Position numbers and translations under genes: made by a program
DNA from: JAQGMJ01 sp036271855
GTDB lineage: Bacteria > Pseudomonadota > Gammaproteobacteria > Burkholderiales > JAEUOS01
NCBI GenBank assembly: GCA_036271855.1
Contig: DATAZV010000462.1
Location: forward strand, 1 to 9,568
Length of the DNA stretch: 9,568 nt
Direction: 5' to 3'
Notes under the pieces: generated by a model
What the model was told of the DNA's origin: nothing
What the model saw: the letters and a program-made list of their open reading frames with translations, nothing else
Database searches by the model: none
Shown here: positions 1-7,148 of the stretch, one piece after another
Position numbering within the stretch: the stretch's first letter is position 1
Layout of the letters: every line of letters starts with the position of its first letter

Positions 1-173
1 CAGCCTGCACCGTGCGCAGCTACCAGGAGACCGGCATCATGCTGGCACTGCTGGCAGGCGTCTGCGCCGGCCTGCTGAGTGCGGGCCTGGCGGCGCGCCA
101 GGTCACCCGGCGCCTGCGCCGCGAAGGCGAGCATCGGACGATGGCGCTGGCCGACATCGGAGGCCACCGCTGA
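1..173 (+). CDS. C-terminal end of an unidentified membrane protein (partial)
   Basis: The frame with codons starting at position 3 is open from the left edge to a TGA at 171-173. It encodes about 56 residues: a short polar start, one hydrophobic, Ala/Leu/Gly-rich stretch (roughly nt 36-100) that looks like a membrane helix, then an Arg-rich tail with RRLRR and a hydrophilic end. An inner-membrane protein ending in one helix and a short basic cytoplasmic tail fits several polysaccharide-locus families, for example chain-length determinants (Wzz/GumC type) or flippases. The fragment is too short to choose between them. Its stop overlaps the next start (TGATG), so it is probably the preceding member of the same operon. 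Confidence 0.6.
   Translation, partial: ACTVRSYQETGIMLALLAGVCAGLLSAGLAARQVTRRLRREGEHRTMALADIGGHR
159..163 (+). promoter_or_regulatory. Ribosome binding site of the first acyltransferase
   Basis: GGAGG lies nine bases before the ATG at 173, inside the end of the upstream reading frame. It supports 173 as the start and translation within a polycistronic message. Confidence 0.65.
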
Positions 174-748
174 TGCGTATTCCGGCCCTGTTCATCTACT
201 ACGCCTTTGCGCGGCATCTTCCGACCCAGCCGATGCCCGGCTGGCGCTTCGCCTACTGGTTGCGCGGCCTCCTCGCACGGCGGATTTTCCTCAAATGTGG
301 CGAGGGCGTGCTGATCAAGCGCGGCGCCTATTTCGGCTCCGGCAGAGAGATCGAACTCGGCGCGCGTTCGCAAATCGGCCACAACGCACGCCTCGACCAT
401 GACGTGGTGATCGGCGCCGACGTCCTGATGGGCCCGGACGTGGTGATGATGTCCGCCGGCCATGCCTACGAAGACCCGGAAGTGCCGATCAACCGCCAGG
501 GCCAGACGCCGCGGCGGCCGATCCATATCGGCAACGACGTCTGGCTCGGCACCCGCGTGGTGGTATTGCCGGGGGTGCGTATCGGCGATGGCGCGGTGGT
601 CGGTGCCAATGCAGTCGTCACCAGGGACGTGCCACCCCGCGCCGTAGTGGCCGGCGTGCCGGCGCGGGTGGTGCGCATGCGCGGCGAATCTTTCCAGCAC
701 CGACGCAAGCCTGCCCATCTGCGCGCGGCCGGTGGACATTCGACATGA
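173..748 (+). CDS. Hexapeptide-repeat acyltransferase, WcaF / maltose O-acetyltransferase type
   Basis: This 191-residue protein probably transfers an acetyl group from acetyl-CoA to a sugar hydroxyl of the polysaccharide repeat unit in the cytoplasm. Residues about 45-165 form imperfect hexapeptide repeats (IGADVL, IGNDVW, IGDGAV, VGANAV), the pattern of a left-handed beta-helix. H97 in the segment SAGHAYEDPEVPI sits where the xenobiotic/maltose/galactoside acetyltransferase family has its catalytic histidine. W124 in IGNDVWLG and the GVPARVV segment near 161-167 are further family hallmarks. The N-terminus (residues 1-40) is hydrophobic and aromatic, as in WcaF-like proteins. ATG 173 has a good ribosome binding site and overlaps the upstream stop. 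The acceptor sugar cannot be told from sequence; transfer of another acyl group is possible. Confidence 0.88.
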   Translation: MRIPALFIYYAFARHLPTQPMPGWRFAYWLRGLLARRIFLKCGEGVLIKRGAYFGSGREIELGARSQIGHNARLDHDVVIGADVLMGPDVVMMSAGHAYEDPEVPINRQGQTPRRPIHIGNDVWLGTRVVVLPGVRIGDGAVVGANAVVTRDVPPRAVVAGVPARVVRMRGESFQHRRKPAHLRAAGGHST

Positions 749-754
749 AGGAGG
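748..754 (+). promoter_or_regulatory. Ribosome binding site that decides the start of the CysE-like gene
   Basis: AAGGAGG, a near-perfect Shine-Dalgarno match, lies eight bases before ATG 763. The alternative in-frame ATG at 745 overlaps the upstream stop (ATGA) but has only a weak GGTGG before it. The strong site therefore favours 763. Confidence 0.75.
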
Positions 755-762
755 AAGCAGCA

Positions 763-1224
763 ATGACGGCAATCGACCCGCTTGTGGCGACCCGCGCGGA
801 GCCGGAGGACAGTAATCCCCTGGCGGCGCGGGTCCTGTTGTTCCTGTGCCGGCACCATGTGCCGGTGTTGAGCCGGCTGTGGCGCATCCTGCTCAATTGC
901 GACATCTATTGCGACCTGCGCCAGCGCACGGTGTTGATGCCGCATCCCTATGGCATCGTGATCCATTCGCTGGCGCAACTCGGCAGCGGCGTGGTGATCA
1001 TGCAGCACGTCACCCTGGGCGGACGGGTGCCGGGCAGGAATGAGGCGCCGGTGATCGAAGACGGCGTTTATCTCGGCGCCGGTGCGCGCGTGCTGGGCGC
1101 GGTGCACATCGGCCGCGGCGCGGTGGTCGGCGCCAATGCCGTGGTGACGCGCGACGTACCCGCCGGCGCCACCGTGGTGGGCTTCAACCGCATTCTCGAG
1201 GTGCCTGGGCACCCCGTTGCCTGA
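763..1224 (+). CDS. Serine acetyltransferase-like (CysE family) hexapeptide acyltransferase
   Basis: This 153-residue acyltransferase resembles the catalytic half of CysE but lacks most of its N-terminal helical domain. Visible family features are the PHPYGIVIH segment (residues 60-68), QHVTLGG (81-87), YLGAGARVLG (103-112) and VGANAVVTRDVP (122-133). H61 lines up by eye with the catalytic His158 of E. coli CysE. The second active-site histidine (His193 in the RHPKI segment) appears replaced, because the aligned segment reads EAPVI. That makes cysteine biosynthesis unlikely, and CysE-like proteins of this short form are common in exopolysaccharide loci. The inferred role is acetylation of a sugar or sugar-linked group. 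Start 763 is chosen on its ribosome binding site; ATG 745 would add six residues. Confidence 0.85.
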   Translation: MTAIDPLVATRAEPEDSNPLAARVLLFLCRHHVPVLSRLWRILLNCDIYCDLRQRTVLMPHPYGIVIHSLAQLGSGVVIMQHVTLGGRVPGRNEAPVIEDGVYLGAGARVLGAVHIGRGAVVGANAVVTRDVPAGATVVGFNRILEVPGHPVA

Positions 1225-1234
1225 AAGACCGGAC

Positions 1235-2074
1235 ATGCAGATCGACCAGCCGAAGATTTCCATCGTCACCTGCTCCTACCAGCAGGGGCGCTATCTCGAC
1301 GCCACCCTGCGCTCGGTGCTCGACCAGGGCTACCCCGACCTCGAATACATTGTCGTCGACGGCGGCTCGACCGACGAGAGCGCGGCGGTGCTCCGCGCGC
1401 ATGAGCATGAACTGGCCTATTGGGTGTCGGAACCGGACCGCGGCCAGACCGACGCCCTGATCAAGGGGTTCTCCCGCTCCACTGGCGAGATTTGCGGCTG
1501 GCTGTGCTCGGATGACCTGCTGTTGCCCGGCGCCCTGCAAAAGGTGGCCGATTTCTTCGCCACCCACCCGGATGTCGCCGCGGTTTATGGCGACGCCTTG
1601 TGGATCGATGCCGCCGGCGACTACATCCGCCCGAAGCGCGAAATGGGCTTTTCGCGATTTGTGTTCCTGTTCGACCACAACTATATCGCCCAGCCCTCGA
1701 TGTTCTGGCGGCGGGACTTGTACGAGGGCGTGCGCGGCCTCGACCGCGAATTCAACCTGGCGATGGATGCCGACCTGTGGGAGCGCTTTTCGCGCCACAC
1801 GCACATCGCGCACCTGCCCGAATACTTATCCTGCATGCGTTACTACCCGGAACAAAAGACCCGGGCGATGCGCCCCCAGGGCCGCCTGGAAGATGCGCGG
1901 ATTCGCGGCCGCTCGGCACTGGCGCGCCTGCCCGGCGCGACACCGGTGCTGCAACGGCTGGCGCGCCTGCAACGGGTGCTGGCCAAGGGGCTGGCGGGAG
2001 GCTACTGGGGCAACCCGCCGGAGGGCCAGTTGCGGGCGCTGGAGCGCTATCGGATCGAAGGAGGCGGCGCTTGA
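1235..2074 (+). CDS. Family 2 glycosyltransferase
   Basis: This 279-residue cytoplasmic or membrane-associated glycosyltransferase has a GT-A fold and probably adds one sugar from a nucleotide sugar to the lipid-linked repeat unit. The N-terminus carries the GT2 signature (ISIVTCSYQQGRYL at residues 9-22, VVDGGSTDES at 40-49). The metal-binding DXD-like site is C91-S-D-D94, and the likely acceptor-side acidic motif is MDADLWERF (177-185). No membrane helix is evident, so it is a soluble single-domain enzyme of typical length. ATG 1235 lies ten bases after the previous stop; a TTG at 1217 would add six residues without a better ribosome binding site. The stop overlaps the next start (TTGA 2071-2074). 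Donor and acceptor cannot be inferred. Confidence 0.9.
   Translation: MQIDQPKISIVTCSYQQGRYLDATLRSVLDQGYPDLEYIVVDGGSTDESAAVLRAHEHELAYWVSEPDRGQTDALIKGFSRSTGEICGWLCSDDLLLPGALQKVADFFATHPDVAAVYGDALWIDAAGDYIRPKREMGFSRFVFLFDHNYIAQPSMFWRRDLYEGVRGLDREFNLAMDADLWERFSRHTHIAHLPEYLSCMRYYPEQKTRAMRPQGRLEDARIRGRSALARLPGATPVLQRLARLQRVLAKGLAGGYWGNPPEGQLRALERYRIEGGGA
2058..2064 (+). promoter_or_regulatory. Ribosome binding site that supports a TTG start
   Basis: AAGGAGG lies six bases before TTG 2071, inside the end of the glycosyltransferase gene. The next in-frame ATG (2107) has no such site, so the TTG is the better start. Confidence 0.75.
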
Positions 2075-3261
2075 GTTTCAATGATCTCAAATTCCCGCTG
2101 CTGGCGATGAGTGATCCCGCAGGAGGCGGGGCCGCGTGCGTTTTCGAGGCCAAAGTGCTGTTCGCCTGGCGGCGCCAGCCCTTGCTGGTACCGGCGCGTG
2201 ACCCGCGTTACGCACATGCGGCGGTGAGGTTTTTCGTCGGCAATCCGCTGCTGCGCGGCCTGGGCCATCTGCTCCTGACCCTGGACCGCTGTGTACCGCG
2301 CGCCGAGATACTGCCCTTGTTTCGCTGGGAAGGCTTTCCGGCGGCGGCGCTGTTCGGGGAGAACGCCGCAGCGGATGCCTCGCACGCGGTTCTGTGCGGC
2401 TCGCCGGGGCCGCTGCAGAAGCTGACCATCCTGTGCCAGCCGGGCGACGGCCTGGCGCCCAGGGTGGCCAAGGTCGCGGTGCAGCCGAGCGCCGATATGG
2501 CGGTCGCACTGGAAGAACACTGGCTGCATGAACTGGGACACTTGCCGCAGATCGCCGCCTTTTTACCGCGGCTGGCCAATGCGGGCGCGCTGGCCAGCGG
2601 CCGCCGCTTTGTCGCCATGAGCGCGCTGCCGGCGGGTGGCGGCGCGATGCGCTTCGGCCATGCGCACCGTCAGTTCCTGTTGGCGCTGGGCGCGCAGAGC
2701 GGGGTGCATCCGTGGTCGGATACCGAGGCATTCAACCGCCTGCGGGCGCGTGCGCTGGCGGTGCGGCCGATGATGAAAGCGGAGCATCGCGCGCTGATCG
2801 ACGCCGCGCTGCATGAGGTAGAACAACGCATCGGCGTTTGCCGCCTGCCGGCTTGCCTGGCGCATGGCGACTTCGCGCCCTGGAACGTGCGCGTGCAGGC
2901 CGGGCGGCTGTTCGCCTTCGATTGGGAGTACGCGCAGGCCGGCGCCAATCCCCTGCATGACTTTTTGCATTTTCACCTGATGTCGCGCCTGGCGCGCCAT
3001 CGGCCGCTGGGCACGCGTTACATGGCGCCGCTGTTGTCGCGCGCCGGCCGGCACGCCGATTCGGTATTCGGCGTGCGCAGCGGCGTGGCGGAGGCGGCCG
3101 GCGCGCTGGCCATGCACTACCTGCTCGATGTCATCACTTTCTACGTCGAGGCTTCGCGTTGCCTGGACCCGCGCCACCCGGTGCTGCGGGCCTATTTGCG
3201 CCTGCTGGAGCAGCGCGGCCAATGGCTGGCCACGGGCGCCGCAATCGGGGGACGGACATGA
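2071..3261 (+). CDS. APH/choline-kinase-like phosphotransferase
   Basis: This 396-residue protein has the catalytic core of the aminoglycoside phosphotransferase fold, which phosphorylates small molecules with ATP or GTP. The motif HGDFAPWN (265-272) supplies the catalytic Asp267 and metal-binding Asn272, and D284-W-E is the DFG-equivalent metal site. In the N-lobe, a glycine-rich turn near G110-S-P-G113, K134 (VAKVA) and the following acidic helix fit nucleotide binding. About 105 residues precede the kinase lobe and match no domain I recognise. TTG 2071 is used with a strong ribosome binding site and overlaps the upstream stop; the end overlaps the next gene by four bases. Some APH-fold enzymes are sugar kinases (for example N-acetylhexosamine 1-kinase), so a sugar or polymer-precursor kinase is plausible, but the substrate is unknown. 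Antibiotic resistance is unlikely in this setting. Confidence 0.82.
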   Translation: MSFNDLKFPLLAMSDPAGGGAACVFEAKVLFAWRRQPLLVPARDPRYAHAAVRFFVGNPLLRGLGHLLLTLDRCVPRAEILPLFRWEGFPAAALFGENAAADASHAVLCGSPGPLQKLTILCQPGDGLAPRVAKVAVQPSADMAVALEEHWLHELGHLPQIAAFLPRLANAGALASGRRFVAMSALPAGGGAMRFGHAHRQFLLALGAQSGVHPWSDTEAFNRLRARALAVRPMMKAEHRALIDAALHEVEQRIGVCRLPACLAHGDFAPWNVRVQAGRLFAFDWEYAQAGANPLHDFLHFHLMSRLARHRPLGTRYMAPLLSRAGRHADSVFGVRSGVAEAAGALAMHYLLDVITFYVEASRCLDPRHPVLRAYLRLLEQRGQWLATGAAIGGRT

Positions 3262-4589
3262 GCGGCAACCAGGGAATCTTCCGCGAGCTGGTCGACGTCT
3301 TCGAAGAGGCGTCGGTGCCTTACTGCATACTCGCCGGCTACGATCGACTGCCGGAAGACATCAGTTCCGATATCGACTTCATGATCGACGCCGAATGGGC
3401 GCCTCATTTGCCGGTGCTGCTGCAGATCATCGCCGGGCGCAGCGGCGCGCACATGGTGCAATGCATCCACCATGAAACCACCGCCACCTATTTCGCCCTG
3501 GCGCGCCTGGAGGGTGGCGTGGTTTCCTATTTGCACCCGGACTCCAGCACCGACTACCGCCGCTCCGGCCGCCTCTGGCTGCACGCCGGGCCGGTGCTGC
3601 GCGCGCGGCGGCGCCACCGCAACGGCTTCTGGATACCCTCGGCGGCCGATGCCTTCGCGTACTACCTGATCAAGAAGATCGACAAGGGCGCGCTCGACGA
3701 AGCGCAGGGGGCGGAACTGTCGCGCCGCTTTGCGGAAGACCCGGCAGGTTGCGAAAATGCGTTGCGGCGCATGTTGTTCGCCAGCAGCGCGCGCGCCATT
3801 GCGATTGCCGCGCGCAACGGCGATTGGCGTCCCGTGGCCCTCAGCCTGCCACGCTTGTCCGGCGAACTGCAGCAGCGCGCCGGCGCGGAGCGTTTCCGCG
3901 ACCGCCTTCGCCAGTCGGCAGCAGACTTGCAGCGTATAGCAGGCCGGATGACGCAGCCGACCGGCCTGTCGATCGCCTTTCTCGGCGCCGACGGCAGCGG
4001 CAAGAGCACCCTGATCAAGCGGGTGAGCGAAGAACTGGGCGAATCCTTTCGCCAGGTGCGCTATCGCCACTTGCGTCCCGGCGTGCTGGCGGCGCGGCGC
4101 GGCAACGGCGGCGTGGTGGTCGACCCGCATGGCAAACCGGCCCGCGGAGTGCCCGGCTCCCTGCTCAAATTGCTGCATTTCTGGGCCGACTACGTCGTCG
4201 GCGGCATGGTCTGGTTATACCCCTTGCGCGTGCGCTCGACGCTGGTGATCTTCGACCGCTATTACCACGACCTGCTGGTCGATCCCATGCGCTACCGCTA
4301 TGGCGGCCCGCTGGCGCCGGCGCGCTGGCTCGGCCGCCTGGTGCCGCAGCCGGATCTCTCGTTTGTACTGGATGTGCCGGCCGAGATGCTGCAGGCGCGC
4401 AAGCAGGAAGTGCCGTTTGTTGAAAGCCAGCGCCAGCGCGACGCCTATATCGAGACGGCGACCGGCATGCGCGGCGCCCATGTGATCGACGCTTCGCGCC
4501 CGGTCGAGGAAGTGGTATCGCGCATTCTGGAGCAGGTGATCCAGCATCTGGAAGCGCGCACCGCGCATCGCCTGGCCCTCGAGACTTGA
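3258..4589 (+). CDS. Nucleotidyltransferase-like domain fused to a thymidylate-kinase-like P-loop kinase
   Basis: This 443-residue protein has two parts. Residues about 1-200 resemble a minimal nucleotidyltransferase: S37-D-I-D40 would carry two metal-binding aspartates and D95 may be the third, although the usual GS signature is not intact. YYLIKKIDKG (around 135-144) is a conserved-looking segment after it. Residues about 238-435 form a P-loop kinase: Walker A GADGSGKST (243-251), DRYYHD (333-338), which corresponds to the DRY motif of thymidylate kinase, and LDVPAEMLQARK, which matches the LDxxPExxxxR region. The gene starts at ATG 3258 within the upstream stop (ATGA), with GGGGGA at 3247-3252 as ribosome binding site. 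Coupling to the APH-like gene suggests a shared pathway. It is very unlikely to be housekeeping thymidylate kinase; its substrate is unknown. Confidence 0.8.
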   Translation: MSGNQGIFRELVDVFEEASVPYCILAGYDRLPEDISSDIDFMIDAEWAPHLPVLLQIIAGRSGAHMVQCIHHETTATYFALARLEGGVVSYLHPDSSTDYRRSGRLWLHAGPVLRARRRHRNGFWIPSAADAFAYYLIKKIDKGALDEAQGAELSRRFAEDPAGCENALRRMLFASSARAIAIAARNGDWRPVALSLPRLSGELQQRAGAERFRDRLRQSAADLQRIAGRMTQPTGLSIAFLGADGSGKSTLIKRVSEELGESFRQVRYRHLRPGVLAARRGNGGVVVDPHGKPARGVPGSLLKLLHFWADYVVGGMVWLYPLRVRSTLVIFDRYYHDLLVDPMRYRYGGPLAPARWLGRLVPQPDLSFVLDVPAEMLQARKQEVPFVESQRQRDAYIETATGMRGAHVIDASRPVEEVVSRILEQVIQHLEARTAHRLALET

Positions 4590-4593
4590 AGGA
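4589..4593 (+). promoter_or_regulatory. Ribosome binding site for a GTG start
   Basis: AAGGA begins on the last base of the upstream stop codon and lies six bases before GTG 4600. It supports the GTG as the start of the first GT4 gene. Confidence 0.65.
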
Positions 4594-4599
4594 ATATCC

Positions 4600-5895
4600 G
4601 TGCAGTCCCTGAAAATCCTCTATTCCGCCTATGCCTGCGAGCCGGGCAAGGGCTCGGAGCCGGGCATCGGCTGGCACTGGGCGCTGGAGACCGCGCGCCT
4701 CGGGCACCAGGTGTGGGTCATGACCCGCGCCAACAATCGCGAAATCATCGAGCAGGCGTGCGCGGCCGGTGCCCCGCCGGCCGGCCTGCACTTCGTCTAC
4801 TACGACCTGCCGCGCTGGGCCGCCTGGTGGAAGCGCGGCGGGCGTGGCGTGCATCTTTACTATGTGTTGTGGCAATGGGGTGCGTGGCGCGCCGCGCGCA
4901 CCCTGCATGGGCAGGAGCGCTTCGATGCCGTGCATCACATCACCTTTGGTGTGATGCGCCATCCGATTTTCATGAGTCGCCTGCGCATTCCCTGCGTGGT
5001 CGGCCCCGTCGGCGGCGGCGAAAGCACACCGCCGGCATTGCGCCGCCATTATCCGTTCAGGGAACGCTGTCGCGACGCGCTGCGCGACTTGGCCAACCTG
5101 GCGGCGCGTTTCGATCCCTGGGTGCGTGGCGCCTACGCACAGGCTGCGTTGATTCTCGCCAAGACGCCGGAAACCCTGCGCTGGCTTGGGCGGGCTCATC
5201 GCGGCAAATCCGAATGCATGCTGGAACTGGGCATCCAGGCCGTGCGCGGCAGCGGCGCGGCGCGCGTGCGTGAACCCGGGCGCATCCGCTTGCTGTACGT
5301 CGGCCGCTTCCTTCCCTTCAAGGGCATGGGCCTGGGCCTGCCAGCTCTGGCGCGCCTGCGGGCGCAGGGAGTCGATGCCAGCCTGACCATGATCGGCCAG
5401 GGGCCGCAGGCGGCGAACTGGCAGGCGCTGTGCCGCGAACACGGTGTGGCCGACGCAGTCACCTGGGTTCCCTGGATGCGCCAGGAGGACCTGTTGCGCA
5501 GCTACCAGGAATTCGATGCCTTGCTGTTCCCCAGCCTGCACGACTCCAGCGGCAATGTGGTGCTGGAGGCAATGGCCAGCGGCCTGCCGGTGGTGTGCCT
5601 GAACCTGGGCGGGCCGGCGCAACTGGTCGATAGTAGTTGCGGGCGGGTGGTGGCGGTCGCCGGCCGTAGCGAAGCGCAGGTCATCGACGGCCTTGCCGCG
5701 GCCCTTGTCGAGATCGCGGATTCGCCGGCGCTCGCACGCTCGCTTGGCGCCGGCGCCGTGGTGCGGGCGCGGCGCTTTGCCTGGGCCGACGTGGTGGCGC
5801 GGGTCTGGGGTTCGCAAGGCTGCGGCTACCGACTGGTGAACGCGCCCGGCGGCGGCTACGCCGGCAACGGGCTGCGCGTGACCAGCGCGCCATGA
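4600..5895 (+). CDS. Family 4 glycosyltransferase
   Basis: This 431-residue GT-B retaining glycosyltransferase probably works at the cytoplasmic face of the inner membrane on the lipid-linked repeat unit. The N-terminal Rossmann domain opens with KILYSAYACEPGKGSEPGIG (residues 5-24), the glycine-rich acceptor loop of this subgroup. The C-terminal donor domain begins near IRLLYVGRFLPFKGMG. It contains SSGNVVLEAMASGLPVV with E323 as the conserved nucleotide-sugar-contacting glutamate, followed by LNLGGPAQLV. GTG 4600 is set by an AAGGA six bases upstream. The last 25 or so residues, after WADVVARVWG, are glycine-rich and unlike the usual helical GT4 end. The stop overlaps the next start (ATGA 5892-5895). 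Sugar specificity cannot be read. Confidence 0.9.
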   Translation: MQSLKILYSAYACEPGKGSEPGIGWHWALETARLGHQVWVMTRANNREIIEQACAAGAPPAGLHFVYYDLPRWAAWWKRGGRGVHLYYVLWQWGAWRAARTLHGQERFDAVHHITFGVMRHPIFMSRLRIPCVVGPVGGGESTPPALRRHYPFRERCRDALRDLANLAARFDPWVRGAYAQAALILAKTPETLRWLGRAHRGKSECMLELGIQAVRGSGAARVREPGRIRLLYVGRFLPFKGMGLGLPALARLRAQGVDASLTMIGQGPQAANWQALCREHGVADAVTWVPWMRQEDLLRSYQEFDALLFPSLHDSSGNVVLEAMASGLPVVCLNLGGPAQLVDSSCGRVVAVAGRSEAQVIDGLAAALVEIADSPALARSLGAGAVVRARRFAWADVVARVWGSQGCGYRLVNAPGGGYAGNGLRVTSAP

Positions 5896-7148
5896 TCGCG
5901 CTGGAAGCCTCCGGCTCCGCTGCTCTGCCGCAGGCGGATCGGCGCATTGCCATGGAAGGCGCCGCAGTCCGCGCACCGCTGCGCGTGCTGCTGGTGCACA
6001 ACCGCTACCAGCAGCCCGGCGGCGAGGACGCCGTGGTGGCCGACGAAATGCGCATGCTGCAACAGAACGGCGTGCAGGTGGAACTCTACGAAAGGCACAA
6101 TCAGCAGGTGGCGGCGATCTCCGCCGCGCGTCTGGCGGCGGGCACCGTGTGGTCGACGCGCACGACGGCGGACGTGGGCGACATCATCGGCCGCTTTCGC
6201 CCGGACGTGATCCACGCCCACAATACCTTCCCCCTGATCTCGCCTTCGCTCTACTACAGCGCCGCCGCGCACCGGGTCCCGGTGGTGCAGACGTTGCATA
6301 ATTTTCGCCTGTTCTGCGCCCAGGCCATGTTCATGCGCGAGGGCACGGTATGCGAAGACTGCCTGGGCACGCTGCCCTGGCGCGGCGTGCTGCGGCGCTG
6401 CTATCGCGGCTCGGCGGCGCAGTCCGCCGTGCTGGTGACGATGCTGGGCGCCCACCGCATGCTGGGCTCCTACCGCCGCCGCGTCACCCGCTACATCGCG
6501 CTGAACCGTTTTTGCCGCGACAAATTCATCGAAGCCGGCCTGCCGGCGGAACGCATCTTGGTAAAACCGAATTTCGTCGACCTGCCGGCGCCGGATGCGG
6601 CGCAGCCGCGGGCCGGCGCCCTGTTCGTCGGCCGGCTCTCCCCTGAAAAGGGCATCGGCGTGATGGCTGACGCCGCCGGGCTGCTGCCGAACGCGGGTAT
6701 CGAAGTGATTGGCGACGGGCCGGAGGTGGGCCGTCTGCATGATCTGCCAGGCGTCCGCCTGCTTGGCCGGCTGGCGCCGGCGGATATCTATGCCCGCATG
6801 CGCGGCGCTGCCTGCCTGGTGCTGCCTTCCATCTGGTACGAGAACTTTCCCCGTGTCCTGGTCGAGGCGTTTGCCTGCGGCTTGCCGGTGATCGCCAGTC
6901 GCCTGGGTGCGATGGCCGAACTGGTGGAGGAGGGTGTCACCGGCCTGTTGTTCGAGCCCGGCAATGCGGGCGATTTCGCCGACCAACTGGCGTGGGCGCA
7001 GGCACACCCCGAGCGCATGCGGCGCATGGGCGACGCCGCGCGCGCGGTTTACGAGCGTAACTACACATCGCAAGTCAATTTCCTGCAGCTCTCGGCGATT
7101 TATCGCGAGGCGATGGCGCACGGCCACCATACACAGCAAGCTGTCTGA
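5892..7148 (+). CDS. Family 4 glycosyltransferase with a four-cysteine insert
   Basis: This is a second GT-B enzyme, 418 residues from ATG 5892. RVLLVHNRYQQPGGEDAVV (about residues 31-49) is the N-terminal motif of a GT4 subgroup found in polysaccharide loci. The donor domain includes ALFVGRLSPEKGIGVMADAA and ENFPRVLVEAFACGLPVI, with E325 as the conserved glutamate. Between the lobes, C142, C154-x-x-C157 and C170 are spaced like a metal-binding knuckle, next to HNFRLFC. The first 30 residues are low in conserved character. An in-frame ATG at 5952 would give 398 residues starting just before the domain; neither start has a clear ribosome binding site, so 5892 is kept for its ATGA overlap with the upstream gene. 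Substrate unknown. Confidence 0.88.
   Translation: MIALEASGSAALPQADRRIAMEGAAVRAPLRVLLVHNRYQQPGGEDAVVADEMRMLQQNGVQVELYERHNQQVAAISAARLAAGTVWSTRTTADVGDIIGRFRPDVIHAHNTFPLISPSLYYSAAAHRVPVVQTLHNFRLFCAQAMFMREGTVCEDCLGTLPWRGVLRRCYRGSAAQSAVLVTMLGAHRMLGSYRRRVTRYIALNRFCRDKFIEAGLPAERILVKPNFVDLPAPDAAQPRAGALFVGRLSPEKGIGVMADAAGLLPNAGIEVIGDGPEVGRLHDLPGVRLLGRLAPADIYARMRGAACLVLPSIWYENFPRVLVEAFACGLPVIASRLGAMAELVEEGVTGLLFEPGNAGDFADQLAWAQAHPERMRRMGDAARAVYERNYTSQVNFLQLSAIYREAMAHGHHTQQAV

Noticed and set aside
590..1130. Identical 14-base stretch (590-603 and 1117-1130) in the two acyltransferase genes
   Set aside because: Both encode the same VGANAVVTRDVP turn, a common hexapeptide-family motif. Flanking bases diverge, so shared protein constraint explains it better than a recent duplication.
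1600..2070. Upstream extension of the phosphotransferase frame into the GT2 gene
   Set aside because: The frame is open by chance. The translation before 2071 is Pro/Arg/Ala-rich and overlaps a clear glycosyltransferase, and the ribosome binding site points to TTG 2071.
2071..3261. Aminoglycoside resistance gene
   Set aside because: Only the fold-level motifs match. The gene lies within a polysaccharide operon, carries an unusual N-terminal extension and has no mobile-element context.
4165..5976. Long open frame of 603 codons on the minus strand
   Set aside because: It is the shadow of the nucleotidyltransferase-kinase fusion and the first GT4 gene; composition is biased and no domain or ribosome binding site was seen.
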